Assembly: GCA_030142905.1 (NCBI GenBank)
Contig: JASJOG010000120.1
Location: 62,001 to 126,000 of the forward strand
Direction: 5' to 3'
Source: Heliopora coerulea
Taxonomy: Eukaryota > Cnidaria > Anthozoa > Scleralcyonacea > Helioporidae
Length of the DNA: 64,000 nt
Positions 44,976-55,400 of this stretch are shown in pieces. Both the position numbers and the translations under genes were made by a program. The notes below the pieces were generated by a model that ran no database searches, was not told the DNA's origin, and saw only the letters and a list, made by a program, of their open reading frames with translations. The stretch's first letter is position 1. Each line of letters opens with the position of its first letter.

Positions 44976-45367
44976 AAGGAATAATGACTGGAGAAGTGTA
45001 TCGCAAGATTTTAATTCATCATCTTGTTCCCTCTGCTGGTCGATTGTGCCCCGATGGTTTTATATTTCAGCATGATAACGATCCAAAACATACCAGTGGA
45101 GTGGTATCAAGATATCTGAAGAATAAAAAAATTAATGTGATACAATTTCCAGCACAATCACCAGATTTGAATCCTATCGAGAATTTATGGGCTGAGCTTA
45201 ATCGGGCAACGAAAGACCGTAAGCCAAAGAATGAAGATGAGCTGTTTGACATACTCAAAAGTGCATGGCAGTCATTAACACTAGAATACGTGCATAATCT
45301 AATTGAAAGCATGCAGAGTCGATGCAAGGCGATAATGAAATCAAGAGGAATGCCAACAAAGTATTAA
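44976..45367 (+). pseudogene. Tc1 transposase, C-terminal half
   Basis: GIMTGEVYRKILIHHLVPSA, then FQHDNDPKHTSG (second catalytic Asp) and FPAQSPDLNPIENLWAELNR (last catalytic residue, Glu of the DDE triad). Ends KSRGMPTKY at a TAA. Complete on its own but separated from the N-terminal half. Confidence 0.88.
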
Positions 45368-45509
45368 ACAAGAATGCTGATGCATGTACATGTATGATGT
45401 TGTAGTGAATTAAGGAAAATAAAGGTAAAGATGTAAAATCACTTGTGATAAGAACGATGGAAGCTTTAAAGGCAGTTGGCCACTTTTTTTGAACACCCCC
45501 TGTATATAT

Positions 45510-45600
45510 GTACGGATAGATTAGAATAGAATAGAACAGAATAGAATAGAACATTTATTTAACCACGGTAGTTCCATCAGAGTTAAAAATTACTAGTGTA
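45510..45600 (-). repeat. LINE 3' end with short repeat
   Basis: AGAATAGAATAGAACAGAAT then GAACATTTATTTAACCAC on the plus strand; read on the minus strand this is a LINE-type 3' end with a (TTCTA)n tail. No coding sequence remains. Confidence 0.4.
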
Positions 45601-45694
45601 TGAAATCCTTAAGCCTGGTCTACCTAGAAGCCATGCAACCCTACGAAGCTATATTTACAAAATTTAATAGTTTTACGTATTTACAGAATGTATA

Positions 45695-45739
45695 TATACA
45701 GATAGATATATAGATAGACAGAAAGACAGAAAGACAGAC

Positions 45740-45826
<87 letters not shown>

Positions 45827-45915
45827 AAAGTTGTGTTGACAACAAAAAGATATGAGTATATATAAAAATTTATTTATATGTATATACATACATACATACA
45901 TACATGCATACATAC
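45695..45915. repeat. Tetranucleotide microsatellites
   Basis: A (GATA)n run at about 45738-45826 with related GACA units before it, and a (TACA)n run at about 45884-45915, all in intron 2 of the OAS-like gene. Confidence 0.9.
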
Positions 45916-46159
45916 AAAAAAATCTAAAATGAAATTTTAGCCGAGCCGATTTTTAACGACGATTGTCATGCAGCAAATGTTTGTCCAAAACAACTGATGA
46001 GTTTACCAAACCATTTGCTTGCGATTTTACACGAAAATTTGCTGCGACAACATGTTGCGATAAAAACCTTCATTAAAAATTGTCCTATGAAATGTTACCT
46101 TTTGAACGAATTTACAAACCTATTATACGCTAAGTTGTATGTGGTCTGTTTCCTTTTAG

Positions 46160-46317
46160 AATTTGATCTCAAATCACCAAGTACCTATGATGCTTTAAAC
46201 AAGTTCATAGATAGTCAGCTGCAGCCTACACTGAGTTTTAATTCCATGATGAATAAAACGGTAGACAATATCTGCAGCTCCTTCAGAAAACTGATGTCAC
46301 CGAGAGAAATTGTAAAG
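46160..46317 (+). CDS. Exon 3: OAS N-terminal helices
   Basis: Acceptor GTTTCCTTTTAG, donor AAGGTACTTC, phase 1 in and 0 out. The product includes ALNKFIDSQLQPTLSFNSMM and VDNICSSFRKLMSPREIVK. This is the OAS N-terminal pattern L-x-x-F-I-x-x-x-L-x-P...I-x-x-I-C-x-x-L just before the GGS motif. Its open frame extends upstream in the intron, but the acceptor and homology fix the start. Confidence 0.75.
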
Positions 46318-47403
46318 GTACTTCGAATGTGTGATTTAGGTGGGGGACATAACCAAGCGAGGACGGCCATGGGAGTGATGAAGCAATCTGAATTTTATAT
46401 TTTATAAGAAGCCATGGATCACCGACGTGGCGTTGGATACTTCATGTTTGTTTTGAGACATTGGGAATTCTTCATAGTTTCTAAAAAGATTCTCATGAAT
46501 GAGTTGACGTCAAACTCAATGAAAAGCTTTCACCGCTTCATAATTTCAAAACTTCCTGGGAGTGCATGCCTCCGACCTTTCTAGGTGATTTTGTAACCTT
46601 GTAGGCCAACGGTATTTCTTGAATGAAATGAATACCCAAATAATTTCTACTCGACTTTTAAGCAGATACAAAACCCCCCCAAATCTTTTCCTCATTCCAA
46701 CAAAATATTCTCCAATACTACTTGTAAATAAGGAATACTTTGTCGATACATTAACTTGAGTTTTCTTTTGCTTTCCCCCATCTTCGAATAAACAGCCACG
46801 CCGTTAACTCTAGGAGTCATTTCATGTCAACTATCGCATATTTTAAAAAAGGTATCGACCTTAATTACAGCGGTGAAGGTGGTTCTCGACTGTTTTGCTT
46901 CATTGAAATAACGTTGAGCAAAATACTGTGTTAAGAGAAAAGAGGACCATTAACTGAACTTTATCTTATCACAACCTGAAAATACCTCATGATCTTTTAA
47001 GGCCTTTCAAGTACTCGTGCTGTTGCCATAGCAATGAAACAACTGTTTCTAATGGTTACTATTGCGTAAGAGTTGTTTGTACAAGGAAGGTAAATCAATT
47101 TTTAAAGGGTGTAAGAGTATGGTTGCGATCGAAGAACAAGGCAGAAAGCGAAGTCTAGTTATAAATACAATAACCCAGTAACTGATAGGAAGTCCATTCA
47201 ATCATATTTTGTGGTAGGTTTTTATAACTTTGTGATAATGGCGGTGTAGTATGCCCATACCTTACCTGCATTTTTAACATTTTCCCAGATGGCTTTGCGG
47301 TTTACTAGATTCCCGGACGTCCCGTAGCAGAATTCTTTTTGGGGTTTTTCCGGGGTTTATCAAGTTTCATAGATTTCAGCTTCACTGATTTCCCTCCGTT
47401 TAG
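46318..47403 (+). other. OAS-like gene intron 3
   Basis: 1,086 nt with GT/AG ends. No element recognised. Confidence 0.55.
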
Positions 47404-47794
47404 GGTGGCTCGTTGGGCAAAGGAACTGCAGTGAAAGAAAAAGCAGATATTGACCTCGTTCTTATTTTAAATGATATAAACACTGCAGCACAACTTGAAG
47501 AGAGTTTGCCAAGTATTCAAATAAGATTGAGCAGTACCTGAAAAGTGCCAACGACCTTGGTTTCAACGTGATTTGTCAGACAATTACAAAAACAAGATTT
47601 GCGGTACAGTTCACCGTGCAAACAGAATCCGAAGAGTTTCTTTTGTTGAACTTTTTCATGTCGGCTAAGTGTTCTGGTGTTTTCAGAATCAGAGAGGGAT
47701 TTTGAGAAATACATTTAAAATCCCTCTCTGATTCTGAAAACACCAGAATCCGAAGAAATAAAGGTTGACCTTCTGCCATCGTTTTACTTTGTAG
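47404..47794 (+). CDS. Exon 4: OAS catalytic core, with frameshift and insertion
   Basis: Acceptor CCCTCCGTTTAG, donor GTAGGTAAAT. It starts at once with GGSLGKGTAVKEKADIDLVL, the nucleotide-binding GGS/GKGT loop and the D-x-D metal ligands. After S-I-Q a single-base loss (near 47522) shifts the frame; the other frame continues KIEQYLKSANDLGFNVICQT and ITKTRFAVQFTVQTESEE. There a 121-bp insertion (47636-47756) intervenes, then IKVDLLPSFYFVG supplies the third catalytic Asp. With these breaks the copy cannot make the enzyme from this exon. Confidence 0.78.
47636..47756. repeat. 121-bp palindromic insertion in OAS exon 4
   Basis: The 13-mer CAGAATCCGAAGA occurs at 47623-47635 and 47744-47756. 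Between them lies a perfect inverted repeat, 32-bp arms at 47672-47703 and 47717-47748, spacer 13 nt. The right arm overlaps the second 13-mer. Removing one 13-mer plus the insert rejoins the OAS frame exactly. Confidence 0.8.
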
Positions 47795-48902
47795 GTAAAT
47801 TAATATGCAGTCACCGTTATTTTATTTTACGGCTTTTATACCAGATCGGTACGTTATGGCGGGAAAATCTTTGAGCTAATTTTAATGAAGTTTGAAAAGG
47901 ATTAAAAATCTAGATTGAAAAATTTCGAATAATTTAAACGCGCTGCTAAACTGATACTGGTTTGGTTTAAAGTTAATTGTACAGAATTACGATAAATGAG
48001 TGTTTAACTGAAGGAACCAAAAAGCAAAATGAGGAAGTTACCAGGTAAGGTAAAACAGAAACATCCGACGTAGAAAAATCAGTTAAAAATGGGAGAGAAA
48101 TACCAATCAAAAATCTATATAGTAAATTCCCAGACCCTAGGTACGTTTGATTTTGGTATATACTTGAAAAGTGGTCCAGTTCCCTACTTATGTGGGGGTT
48201 TTATCGTCAATTCCAACCAAGATATTGCGCAAAGTCACGTGGTAAGTGGATTCACCTCAAACATCTCAAATTTAATCGGTCGTCAAAAAGTTAATTTGAG
48301 ATAGGAAATGACTGGAGAAGAGGTTCGCCAATGTATATAAAACATTTTATCTTTTAACACTTTGTGATCTTAATGTCACATTATTCAACTAGTTTCTCAA
48401 TTAAAAATTTTTTTTCTAAAATTTGGCAAAGGAACGGACGTAATCAGTTTGGTTACTAAGTCTCAACGAAGTATATATTTGCAAGTCTTGATTTCTAAAG
48501 GGTGGACTCCCTATGGTCCTTACGACCACTGAGAAACAAACTTGGCAGCCGCAGTGATTTTATGGATGTTGGACGCTCAGTGATATTAATAAAGGTCACA
48601 GCAATCACGATCGCTAGTCGCATTCTCTTCGCGAAAAGTCACGGCAGAGGAAGCAATGATAAACAGCAATGTACATGCTCAGAAAAAGGAATACCTCCGA
48701 AAATTTCATCCACTCGGAAAAAAAAAATTGTTGTATGAAAAACAGCCTGAACGATTCCAGCCGTCTCAGGTGTTACATGGAAGTCAAGCTTTGATCATAG
48801 AGTACAACCGTGATAAGTTAATTTAATAGTTGAAATTGCGCACAATTAGATTGATGTAAATATTTAAAAAATTGTTTACATTTGATCTTCGCTTCACTTT
48901 AG
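47795..48902 (+). other. OAS-like gene intron 4
   Basis: 1,108 nt with GT/AG ends. An open frame at 48089-48304 has no splice borders or homology that I recognise. Confidence 0.55.
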
Positions 48903-49277
48903 ACAAACAAGATGTATACAGGCAAATGGGAACACGTCCAGATCGGCTGTTACCTTTTTACAGCGCATCTCTGGTTAAAATGCAAGTGGATTTCGTCACT
49001 GCAATTCCAGCAAACGTGAAAATTTAATTCGCCTTGTCAAATACTGGCGTAAGAAATACGTTAGACAGGCATCGATTGGAAGACGTCTCCCAACGTCATA
49101 TGTCCTGGAATTGATTGTCATTCACCTTTGGGAAAGTAAAGGTAAGCCCTACCGCTTTGACACCGTGAAAGCCTTTCACAGCGTGATGGAGGCACTGGCT
49201 CATGTTGAATCCCTACGTGTAATTTGGAGGAACAACTATACAGAAAATATGATACCAGGTCATATTCGCCACCAACG
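48903..49277 (+). CDS. Exon 5: OAS1-C helical domain, one frameshift
   Basis: Acceptor CTTCACTTTAG, donor ACGGTAAGA, phase 1 in and 2 out. It reads KQDVYRQMGTRPDRLLPFYS and LVKMQVDFVTAIPANVK, then a lost base near 49025 moves the frame to LIRLVKYWRKKYVRQ, RRLPTSYVLELIVIHLWES and FDTVKAFHSVMEALAHVESL. These match the OAS C-terminal domain: F-x-x-x-P-x-x-x-K-x-L-I-R-L-V-K-x-W and L-P-x-x-Y-x-L-E-L. The lysine/arginine-rich stretch could contact RNA. Confidence 0.78.
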
Positions 49278-51436
49278 GTAAGAAAGCACTCCTAGCATGG
49301 GCGTCTATGCAAAGGGTGGGCAGAGACGTCATTTTCCCCTCGCTTGATGTTTTTCCACAAAATGTCAAAATTACACCTTTTGTCCCTCCTAGCATGCCAG
49401 GGTGCCTACGTGCCTCAGAAACGTACTATAAAATGATTTGAGACAAGATTAACAATACATGAGCGACATCGCCAGATTTCCTTACAATTTTCAATCTGGC
49501 AAAATAACATACCATCACACAATTCGTTATTGTCAGTTGCGCTGAAGACAGTTGAACGTACCTTTCGTTTTGATGTAACAAACATGCCAACATCGAAGCC
49601 AACCAATCCTTTATAGAACAGCAGAAAAACGCATTAACATTAGACTTCATGAACCTATATCCAAGACTCTATTAAGAAAAAAAGACTACCATGAAATACA
49701 GATTGTCAACACCTTTGCTTCAATTTTTTTTAGGAGAGCGTTGTAGATAATTTTCAAGTTCAATCTCATTTCCACTTCGTATCGTTTGATAAAATTCCAG
49801 GGTCCTTTTATTCAGTAGAAATACACCAAATGTAGTCATGTTTGGTACCAGAATAGTGACCGAAAACGTAGACTTTCAAAACCTGCAAAGATATTTGAGT
49901 TCCCTTCCAAGTTTCCAACAGCTTCCTGAAGGACGCCATCTTTGTTACGGTAACTTATGTCGATACCACTAGCTCAGTATTACGCGCCCGCGATCGAGAT
50001 ATCAGACCATGAATCGGGGTAACCAGGCTATCGTCTATCAGGAAACAGGATTTCAACAAACTCTGGCGAAAACGCGGATTCGATCTTCAGGGTTATTCCC
50101 GCAGCTAGAGCAATGAAATGTACACGGGAAATCATTTAACCAAGATCTCATTTTGTTTCACGAGAAGGCCCTTATAAATTGTGGAAGCAAATTGTGGAAA
50201 AGCTGTTCAATGAAATACTCATAAGTTACTCAAAAGTTGCCAAAAATTCAAACATTTGTTCTTAAAATATGAAATTTTCCTCGAAAAAATGAGCCATGTA
50301 ATTACCCTAGATGCTTTGATTACTCCCTTTCCTATTAAGCTTCAACTGTCGAAGGCTTTATGGTGGTCTTACATTCAAGATATGAATTTTCGTAGGTCTT
50401 ATTGTTAAGTGAAATGAGTTTCTAAGCGTAATAACAAATCATATTCCAGCAATGGAAATCGTCTCTTCAATTGGTCAGTTGCCATGGTAGCCAAAAAAAT
50501 TCAGGGTAAATGGTGAAATTGCGTTGTTACTTTCAAACATATAGAACCACTAAATGGTCAGGAAAGTTTGTTAAGGGTTTAATGCATTGTCAGAACGCCA
50601 CTTCAGGTAGTTCATCTAAAATACTGCAAGTTTTTCCGAGCTCCCCAAAATATTTTTAAAATTATTTCGGAAAACATTCAAAACTTCAGACAAAGTAACA
50701 ACACAATATACATATTTAGAAAGTGTCTCAACATGAAATTAAATTGATTTAATTGGTTCAGTTCCTAGATTGTTATGCTCGCTATCTAGGTTGAAAATTT
50801 GGTAAGATTTGGTAAAAACAAAAATTTAATTTTATTTTGGAAAAAGGATGTTTTCCAACAACTTTAAGAATTTGAGCAAGGCAGATTTAAAGTTTAATAT
50901 TGAATATGCAGAGTAAAGATTAATGCGTTTTTGAAAACTACGGTCTGCCAACGTGATAGTATCTGTAACGTTTAGTAATTTTTATAATAGCTAATGCCGA
51001 GAAATATGAATAAAAAAAAATATTTTCGTTGCCAAATTGACTGCCGGCATTTCTAAACTTATATACCAAGATTATGACGTTTCTTCTTGAGCAAGGTTAC
51101 GCTTTGCCGGTTCAATTCAAATGTGGACAGAATTAAGTATTTTCAGAAATAGTTTATGTTTTTAAGAAAATAAATAGTTTAAGAGAATAAATGAATAGTG
51201 TAAGTTTAAATAAATAAATAAGAATTAAATAAAGAATGAAAGAAAGAAAATAAATAAACAGTTTAAAATAAATAGTTTAAGAAAATAATTAGTTCATAAA
51301 TAGTTTAAGTTCAGAAATAGTTTATTTTTAAGTATTTTCAGAAATGATTGACTATTGAAGACGATCTAACAGTTCAAACAGTAGTGTCCTAATATGTTCA
51401 CTATTTATTATATTTTTTTATGTTTCTAAATTCAAG
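49278..51436 (+). other. OAS-like gene intron 5
   Basis: 2,159 nt with GT/AG ends, AT-rich. At about 51160-51330 a degenerate AATAAATAGTTTAAG-type tandem repeat occurs. Confidence 0.55.
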
Positions 51437-51569
51437 GCCACTTGTAATGGACCCAGCAAACCCTTTCAATAATGTGTGCAAGACGTTCGAATGGGAAGAA
51501 GTTCAGAAGGAAGCAAAGCAGGCTCTTGACAGTGCCATGCTAAGCGGCATCACATCACTTACATGGTAG
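51437..51569 (+). CDS. Exon 6: OAS C-terminus and stop
   Basis: Acceptor CTAAATTCAAG; the phase-2 join makes R-PLVMDPANPFNNVCKTFEW followed by EVQKEAKQALDSAML and a TAG at 51567-51569. RPxxxDPAxPxxNV is the signature near the end of OAS proteins. No defect in this exon. Confidence 0.8.
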
Positions 51570-52119
51570 TGAACATTGGCAGCGGAATGGTAGGGGACTG
51601 GGACTATAGCCCTTAATATTTCTGGTGAAGGGACTAGGCCCTCGGATATTTTTAAGACCAGGGCTAAAAACGTACTCTTAAAATTGCTTAACTAATAGTA
51701 CTTGTAAGTACTCTCCATTGCGATATCATCATTAATAAATTCAATCCAAGGTAGTGCTCTCAACAAATTTCGTTAACTTTTAAAATTTTAGCTGGGGAGC
51801 TGCTGAGTGCACCCCTGGCCCTACTTTTTGTAAGAGTTAGTCCCCACCCAAATGTCAAACATCTCCCTCAGCCTAATATGTTCATGAAGCAATTACAAGA
51901 AGTGGGTTCACTATGTTCTCAAGGAAAAGTTTCATTTACCATTCATTATTTACAATTTAACTGTCAATTATCATTTATCATATACCATTTTAATGATCGT
52001 TTATTTCCTTGTTAATTACCATTTATCTTTCTCTGCTAAAATGAGTGGACAATATGGGACAAACAAGAACATGTGAATTATATTAACCAACAGGACTTTT
52101 GGACAGGAAAAATCGGACC
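51570..52119. other. 3' flank of the OAS-like gene
   Basis: Contains an AATAAA near 51732 that could direct 3' processing. No gene seen. Confidence 0.35.
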
Positions 52120-52650
52120 TTTCAGGTCCATACCCGACTTTGGTATTTTACTCTGGCTGACGGCAGACGATTTTGCAGGTCAAGGGGACACCTCTTGGAC
52201 AGGAAATGGTTAACATATTTCTGGTCTCTCCTTGACGAGTAAAATCGTTTGGCGTTAGACAGAGTAAAATACCAAAGAACATCATGAAATTTACACGCGA
52301 CCGCTAACTGCTAGATTGATAATTTGGGAAGGAGGAACAGAAAGTCGGGTATGGACCAGCAAGGATTAATGACGAAAGCTTAAGGAAACAATCTCCATAA
52401 TGTCAGACGATTTTACTAGTCAAGGGGAGACTCCTTAGACAGGAAAATGTTAACGTATTTCAAGTCTCTCCTTGACGAGTAAAATAGTCTGACGTTAGCC
52501 AGAGTAAAATAATGCAAATTTTATGCCGCCGGGAAAACCTGGAGGTAACTCTCTCAAGGCTGGATCTCTCCCTTTAACGAGTAAAACCGTCTGCCGTTCG
52601 CCAGGGTAACATACCAAAGTCGGGTATGGACCCGAAAGGGTTAATGCCGA
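52120..52650. repeat. Cluster of a dispersed palindromic repeat
   Basis: The block CTCCTTGACGAGTAAAATCG + TCTGACGTTAGCCAGAGTAA occurs at about 52225, 52465 and (weaker) 52565 on the plus strand and inverted at about 52135 and 52400. CCAAAGTCGGGTATGGACC and AAAGGGTTAA accompany it. Another copy sits in intron 2 of the OAS-like gene (43383). Confidence 0.7.
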
Positions 52651-52859
52651 AAACTTAAATTCAGACTTAAATTTCCGGTTTACATCACATGACCTTATTA
52701 TCGTTTTGCACTGCTTCTAGGCTAGTTTTGACACAAGGCAAATGTAAGTTAAAATGTGCGACTTAATATTTAGAAATAAAGACATATGTATAATCTGATA
52801 CTGATTTGTGAAAATAATAAAGTTTCTGTGCTGTATCTTTCTCAAGCCAACCTAGATTA

Positions 52860-53190
52860 GGACCAATGTTGTTGAGAATGAGTGTCTCGAAGGGTACGAC
52901 CCATCTTGTTGAGGGTTGGCGGGGGAGAGTAACACCTATCTTAGCGATTGTGAGAGGGTAGAAGCGTAGAATTTACCTTGTTGAAGAAGGGCAGGTTGGC
53001 GGGAACGAGATAGAGATGTTGGGAGGGTGGATGATGGAAGGAGGGAGGAAGGGTTGGCGGATGAATAAGGGATATAAGAAAAGGTGAGAGGGAGGCGAGG
53101 TAGGTGGATGGATAGAGGGAAGGAGGGATGAAGGGCTAGAAGGACATATGAATATATGAATGGATGAATAGATGAATATCATTGGAAGAC
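52860..53190. repeat. Purine-rich tract
   Basis: Mostly G and A on the plus strand (GGGAGGGTGGATGATGGAAG, GGAGGGAGGAAGGG and similar). Simple-sequence character; the minus-strand ORF across it is a low-complexity artefact. Confidence 0.6.
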
Positions 53191-53194
53191 CAAG

Positions 53195-53460
53195 GGGGGG
53201 TTAGGGGGTTAAACTCCCCAATTGAGCCAGCAATGAGAGGGTTCCTCGCTGTTGTCCCTGTCTACATAATAAACTTTATTTGCATATTCTTTCTTTAATT
53301 ATACATCCCATTTAAGCAATAAAGTAACCACACCATTAAAAAAACTACAATAATCAATAGTCTGGTTAAACACCCCTTTCTCAAAAACCTGAAACCACAC
53401 CTGACCTGTCAAATCCCCCTTTCTGCAAAAACCTAGATCTGCACCTGAATGGGTCAATGA
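53195..53460 (-). repeat. Possible DNA-transposon remnant
   Basis: The minus strand starts GGTGCAGATCTAGGTTTTTG and AGAAAGGGGGATTTGACAGG, and the left side ends in GGGGGTTAGGGGG. G-rich subterminal patches around an AT core look like a MITE, but I cannot find paired ends. Confidence 0.25.
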
Positions 53461-54529
53461 ATGAGTGGACAGGTGGGTAGTTAGAGGGTGGGTGACATCA
53501 TTGACCACTGTTCTATTTAGAGATGACAATATCTACAGATTTCCAGCCTTCTCGAGTGACACTTTATGAAAATCATGATGACAAAACGAAGTCAGAAACT
53601 GTATCCATCGACTCCGGTTTGGACCCAAGAGGAACTCACCAGCTCGAGCCCAGAGAAAGGAGAAGCAGACAAGTGTAGTGATCATGATCTCCTCTCGTTT
53701 TGACGGGTTGCGGAAAGAAACAATAATCAAAGCATGTAACTGAATCCCTGTTAAACATTATCAAGAAAATGTCACAAAAGGCTGAAAGCGTCAAATCAAA
53801 AGCTTTCCTTAACAGGTCGAGGTAGAGTGTCTGACTGTGAACTGTCTACTTCAATTCACACGATCATCGCTTCCAAATCGGTGTCCACTTCAATCAATAT
53901 GCAGCGATATATGCAGGAAGCAAAGAGGCACAAGTAGGAAAAACAAATTTTGAATTAGCTCAAGAAGGCTCGGAGTCACAAAAAATTTAGGGAACCATCA
54001 ACTTATTCGCTGGTAATACGTAGCAACGTTGGATAACCACCTATATTGCTTTTGAGGTTTTCGAGAGCCAAATAAGAGTTTCAATACAATGACATTTTGT
54101 GTTCTACTTTACCCCTCAACCCTCAGTGTCTGAGGTATTTATTCCAGCTGTAAGATCGTGAGGTAACACGAAAAGTCGCTTCGAGCGAAAAAAATACGTC
54201 CAGATGAAGCAGCCTAAATGTGTCTGAGATGAACGTAGTTCAGTGTATTGCCAGGAAAATTAACATTAAAGCGGTAAATATTGCACTCCTGTCCATTTGA
54301 GAATCGGAAAGGAAGTATTAAAAGTAGAAATACTCAAAATACAGCCACCTATCTTCACTACAGGAAATAGACTTCGGAGCCGAATTGGAAGGATCGAGCA
54401 ATCGCTAAGATTTCCCTCATGAGCTCAATTGAATGAGCTAATTGTCAAATATAAAGGCTAACAGGTTACAGTAAATACGGTAACGTCGATGAGCGCAAGA
54501 AAAAAAATTCGCTTTAGGCCCAGTCCACA
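53461..54529. other. Non-coding stretch, no gene seen
   Basis: No domain or splice-bounded exon recognised. Confidence 0.4.
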
Positions 54530-54548
54530 CGAGTTGGTTGATCACCTG

Positions 54549-54900
54549 AGCTAGGATTCGAGTTAGGAGTCGAGTCAGGATTCCAGTTAGGATTTAAGTT
54601 AAGATTCGAGTCATGATTCGAATTAGGATTTGAATTAGGATTCGACTTAGGATTCGACTTAGGATTCGAGTCACGATTCGGGTTAGGATTCCTAACAACA
54701 AAGTAACACATTTGTTATCTAAAAATTGAAATAATCGCTTCGCACCAGTGTTTGGAGCTAACCCTAATCGCAACCCCAACCTCAACCCTAACCTCAAACC
54801 TAACCCCAACCCAAACTCCAACCCTAACCTTAACCCTAATCTCAACTCGAATCCGAATTCGAATCCCAACTCGATTCCCAACTCGAACCCTATAACTCGG
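54549..54900. repeat. Inverted pair of telomere-like 12-mer arrays
   Basis: Left array (54549-54700) repeats TTAGGATTCGAG-type units; right array (54757-54900) repeats CCCTAACCTCAA / CTCAACTCGAAT-type units, the complementary motif. They face each other with about 55 bp between. Units are degenerate TTAGGG-related. Long ORFs here on both strands are artefacts of the 12-bp period. Confidence 0.7.
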
Positions 54901-55302
54901 ATTCTTACCGTCGTCCGTTGTTTGAAAATGCAAATTTTTGTTTGGTGATTGCTTTCCCGGTTACACGTATCCGGCGAATACGGTCACCGAAAAAGGAACT
55001 TTGTAAAAACACTTCCTCGAGAGGAAAGTTTTGAAAACGCTGTTTTCCTACGGTCATGTGTATGGATGAAAACGAAACTTTTCAAAAACGCGTACACCAT
55101 GGTATGGTATCGCACGCGAGATTTAAAATGGCGGACGGACATATCCATTTTGTTTCACTTTTGCTTGGGCTGTTTTTAGCCAATAATAGTGTGTCTTGAG
55201 ATCAACCTAGCTTTGATGAATGTTCAAGACGACTATGCAAATCGTGTTTGCGTATTCGTGTGGACGGGCGAAAACGATTCAAAAACGTTACCTCTTGGAC
55301 AG

Positions 55303-55390
55303 ACGTACTTTGACAACGACGTACTTTGAAAACGATGTATTTTGAAAACGATGTATTTTGAAAACGACATACTTTGAGAAAAATATTTTG
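55303..55390. repeat. Short tandem repeat, ~17 bp
   Basis: About five units of AAAACGATGTATTTTG, some with CGTACTTTG. Confidence 0.7.
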
Positions 55391-55400
55391 ACTTTTCTCT

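Larger units (their letters stand above)
43520..45502 (+). mobile_element. Tc1/mariner transposon, dead, with a LINE inside
   Basis: Inverted ends: left CAGTGGGTGGGTAAAAAAAA-GTGGCCA, right TGGCCACTTTTTTTGAACAC-CCCCTG, bounded by TA on both sides (43518-43519 and 45503-45504). The transposase reads on the plus strand in two blocks separated by a LINE fragment (44431-44970). It lies in intron 2 of the OAS-like gene. The catalytic triad is broken. Confidence 0.88.
42061..51569 (+). pseudogene. Zinc-finger/OAS-type nucleotidyltransferase gene, six exons, damaged
   Basis: Six exons with GT/AG borders: 42061-42412 (ATG at 42070), 43052-43213, 46160-46317, 47404-47794, 48903-49277, 51437-51569 (TAG). 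Junction phases agree at all five joins (1, 1, 0, 1, 2). The first two exons encode C2H2 fingers and a linker; the other four give a whole OAS-type catalytic domain of about 300 residues. OAS enzymes, when activated by dsRNA, polymerise ATP into 2'-5' oligoadenylate; here activity is only inferred from motifs. Damage: 1-nt loss near 47522 and near 49025, and a 121-bp insertion in exon 4. Joining the zinc-finger and OAS exons into one gene rests on strand, order and phase; a transcript is not seen. A polyadenylation-like AATAAA follows at about 51732. Confidence 0.7.

Noticed and set aside
43500..45830. Possible CRISPR-like array from regular short repeats
   Set aside because: Repeats are uninterrupted microsatellites without unique spacers, in a eukaryotic genome.
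45641..45913. Minus-strand ORF with I-Y-L-S repeats
   Set aside because: Translation of the (GATA)n microsatellite.
45997..46159. N-terminal extension of the ORF around OAS exon 3
   Set aside because: It lies before a strong acceptor and shows no OAS resemblance; treated as intron.
48089..48304. 71-codon plus-strand ORF in OAS-like intron 4
   Set aside because: No acceptor or donor in phase with the neighbouring exons and no OAS resemblance.
52973..53182. Minus-strand Pro/Ser-rich ORF
   Set aside because: Shadow of a purine-rich simple-sequence tract.
54514..54948. Several long ORFs with [14 protein letters not shown] or RIRVRV-like translations
   Set aside because: They come from the 12-bp period of the inverted arrays; open frames on both strands, no complexity.
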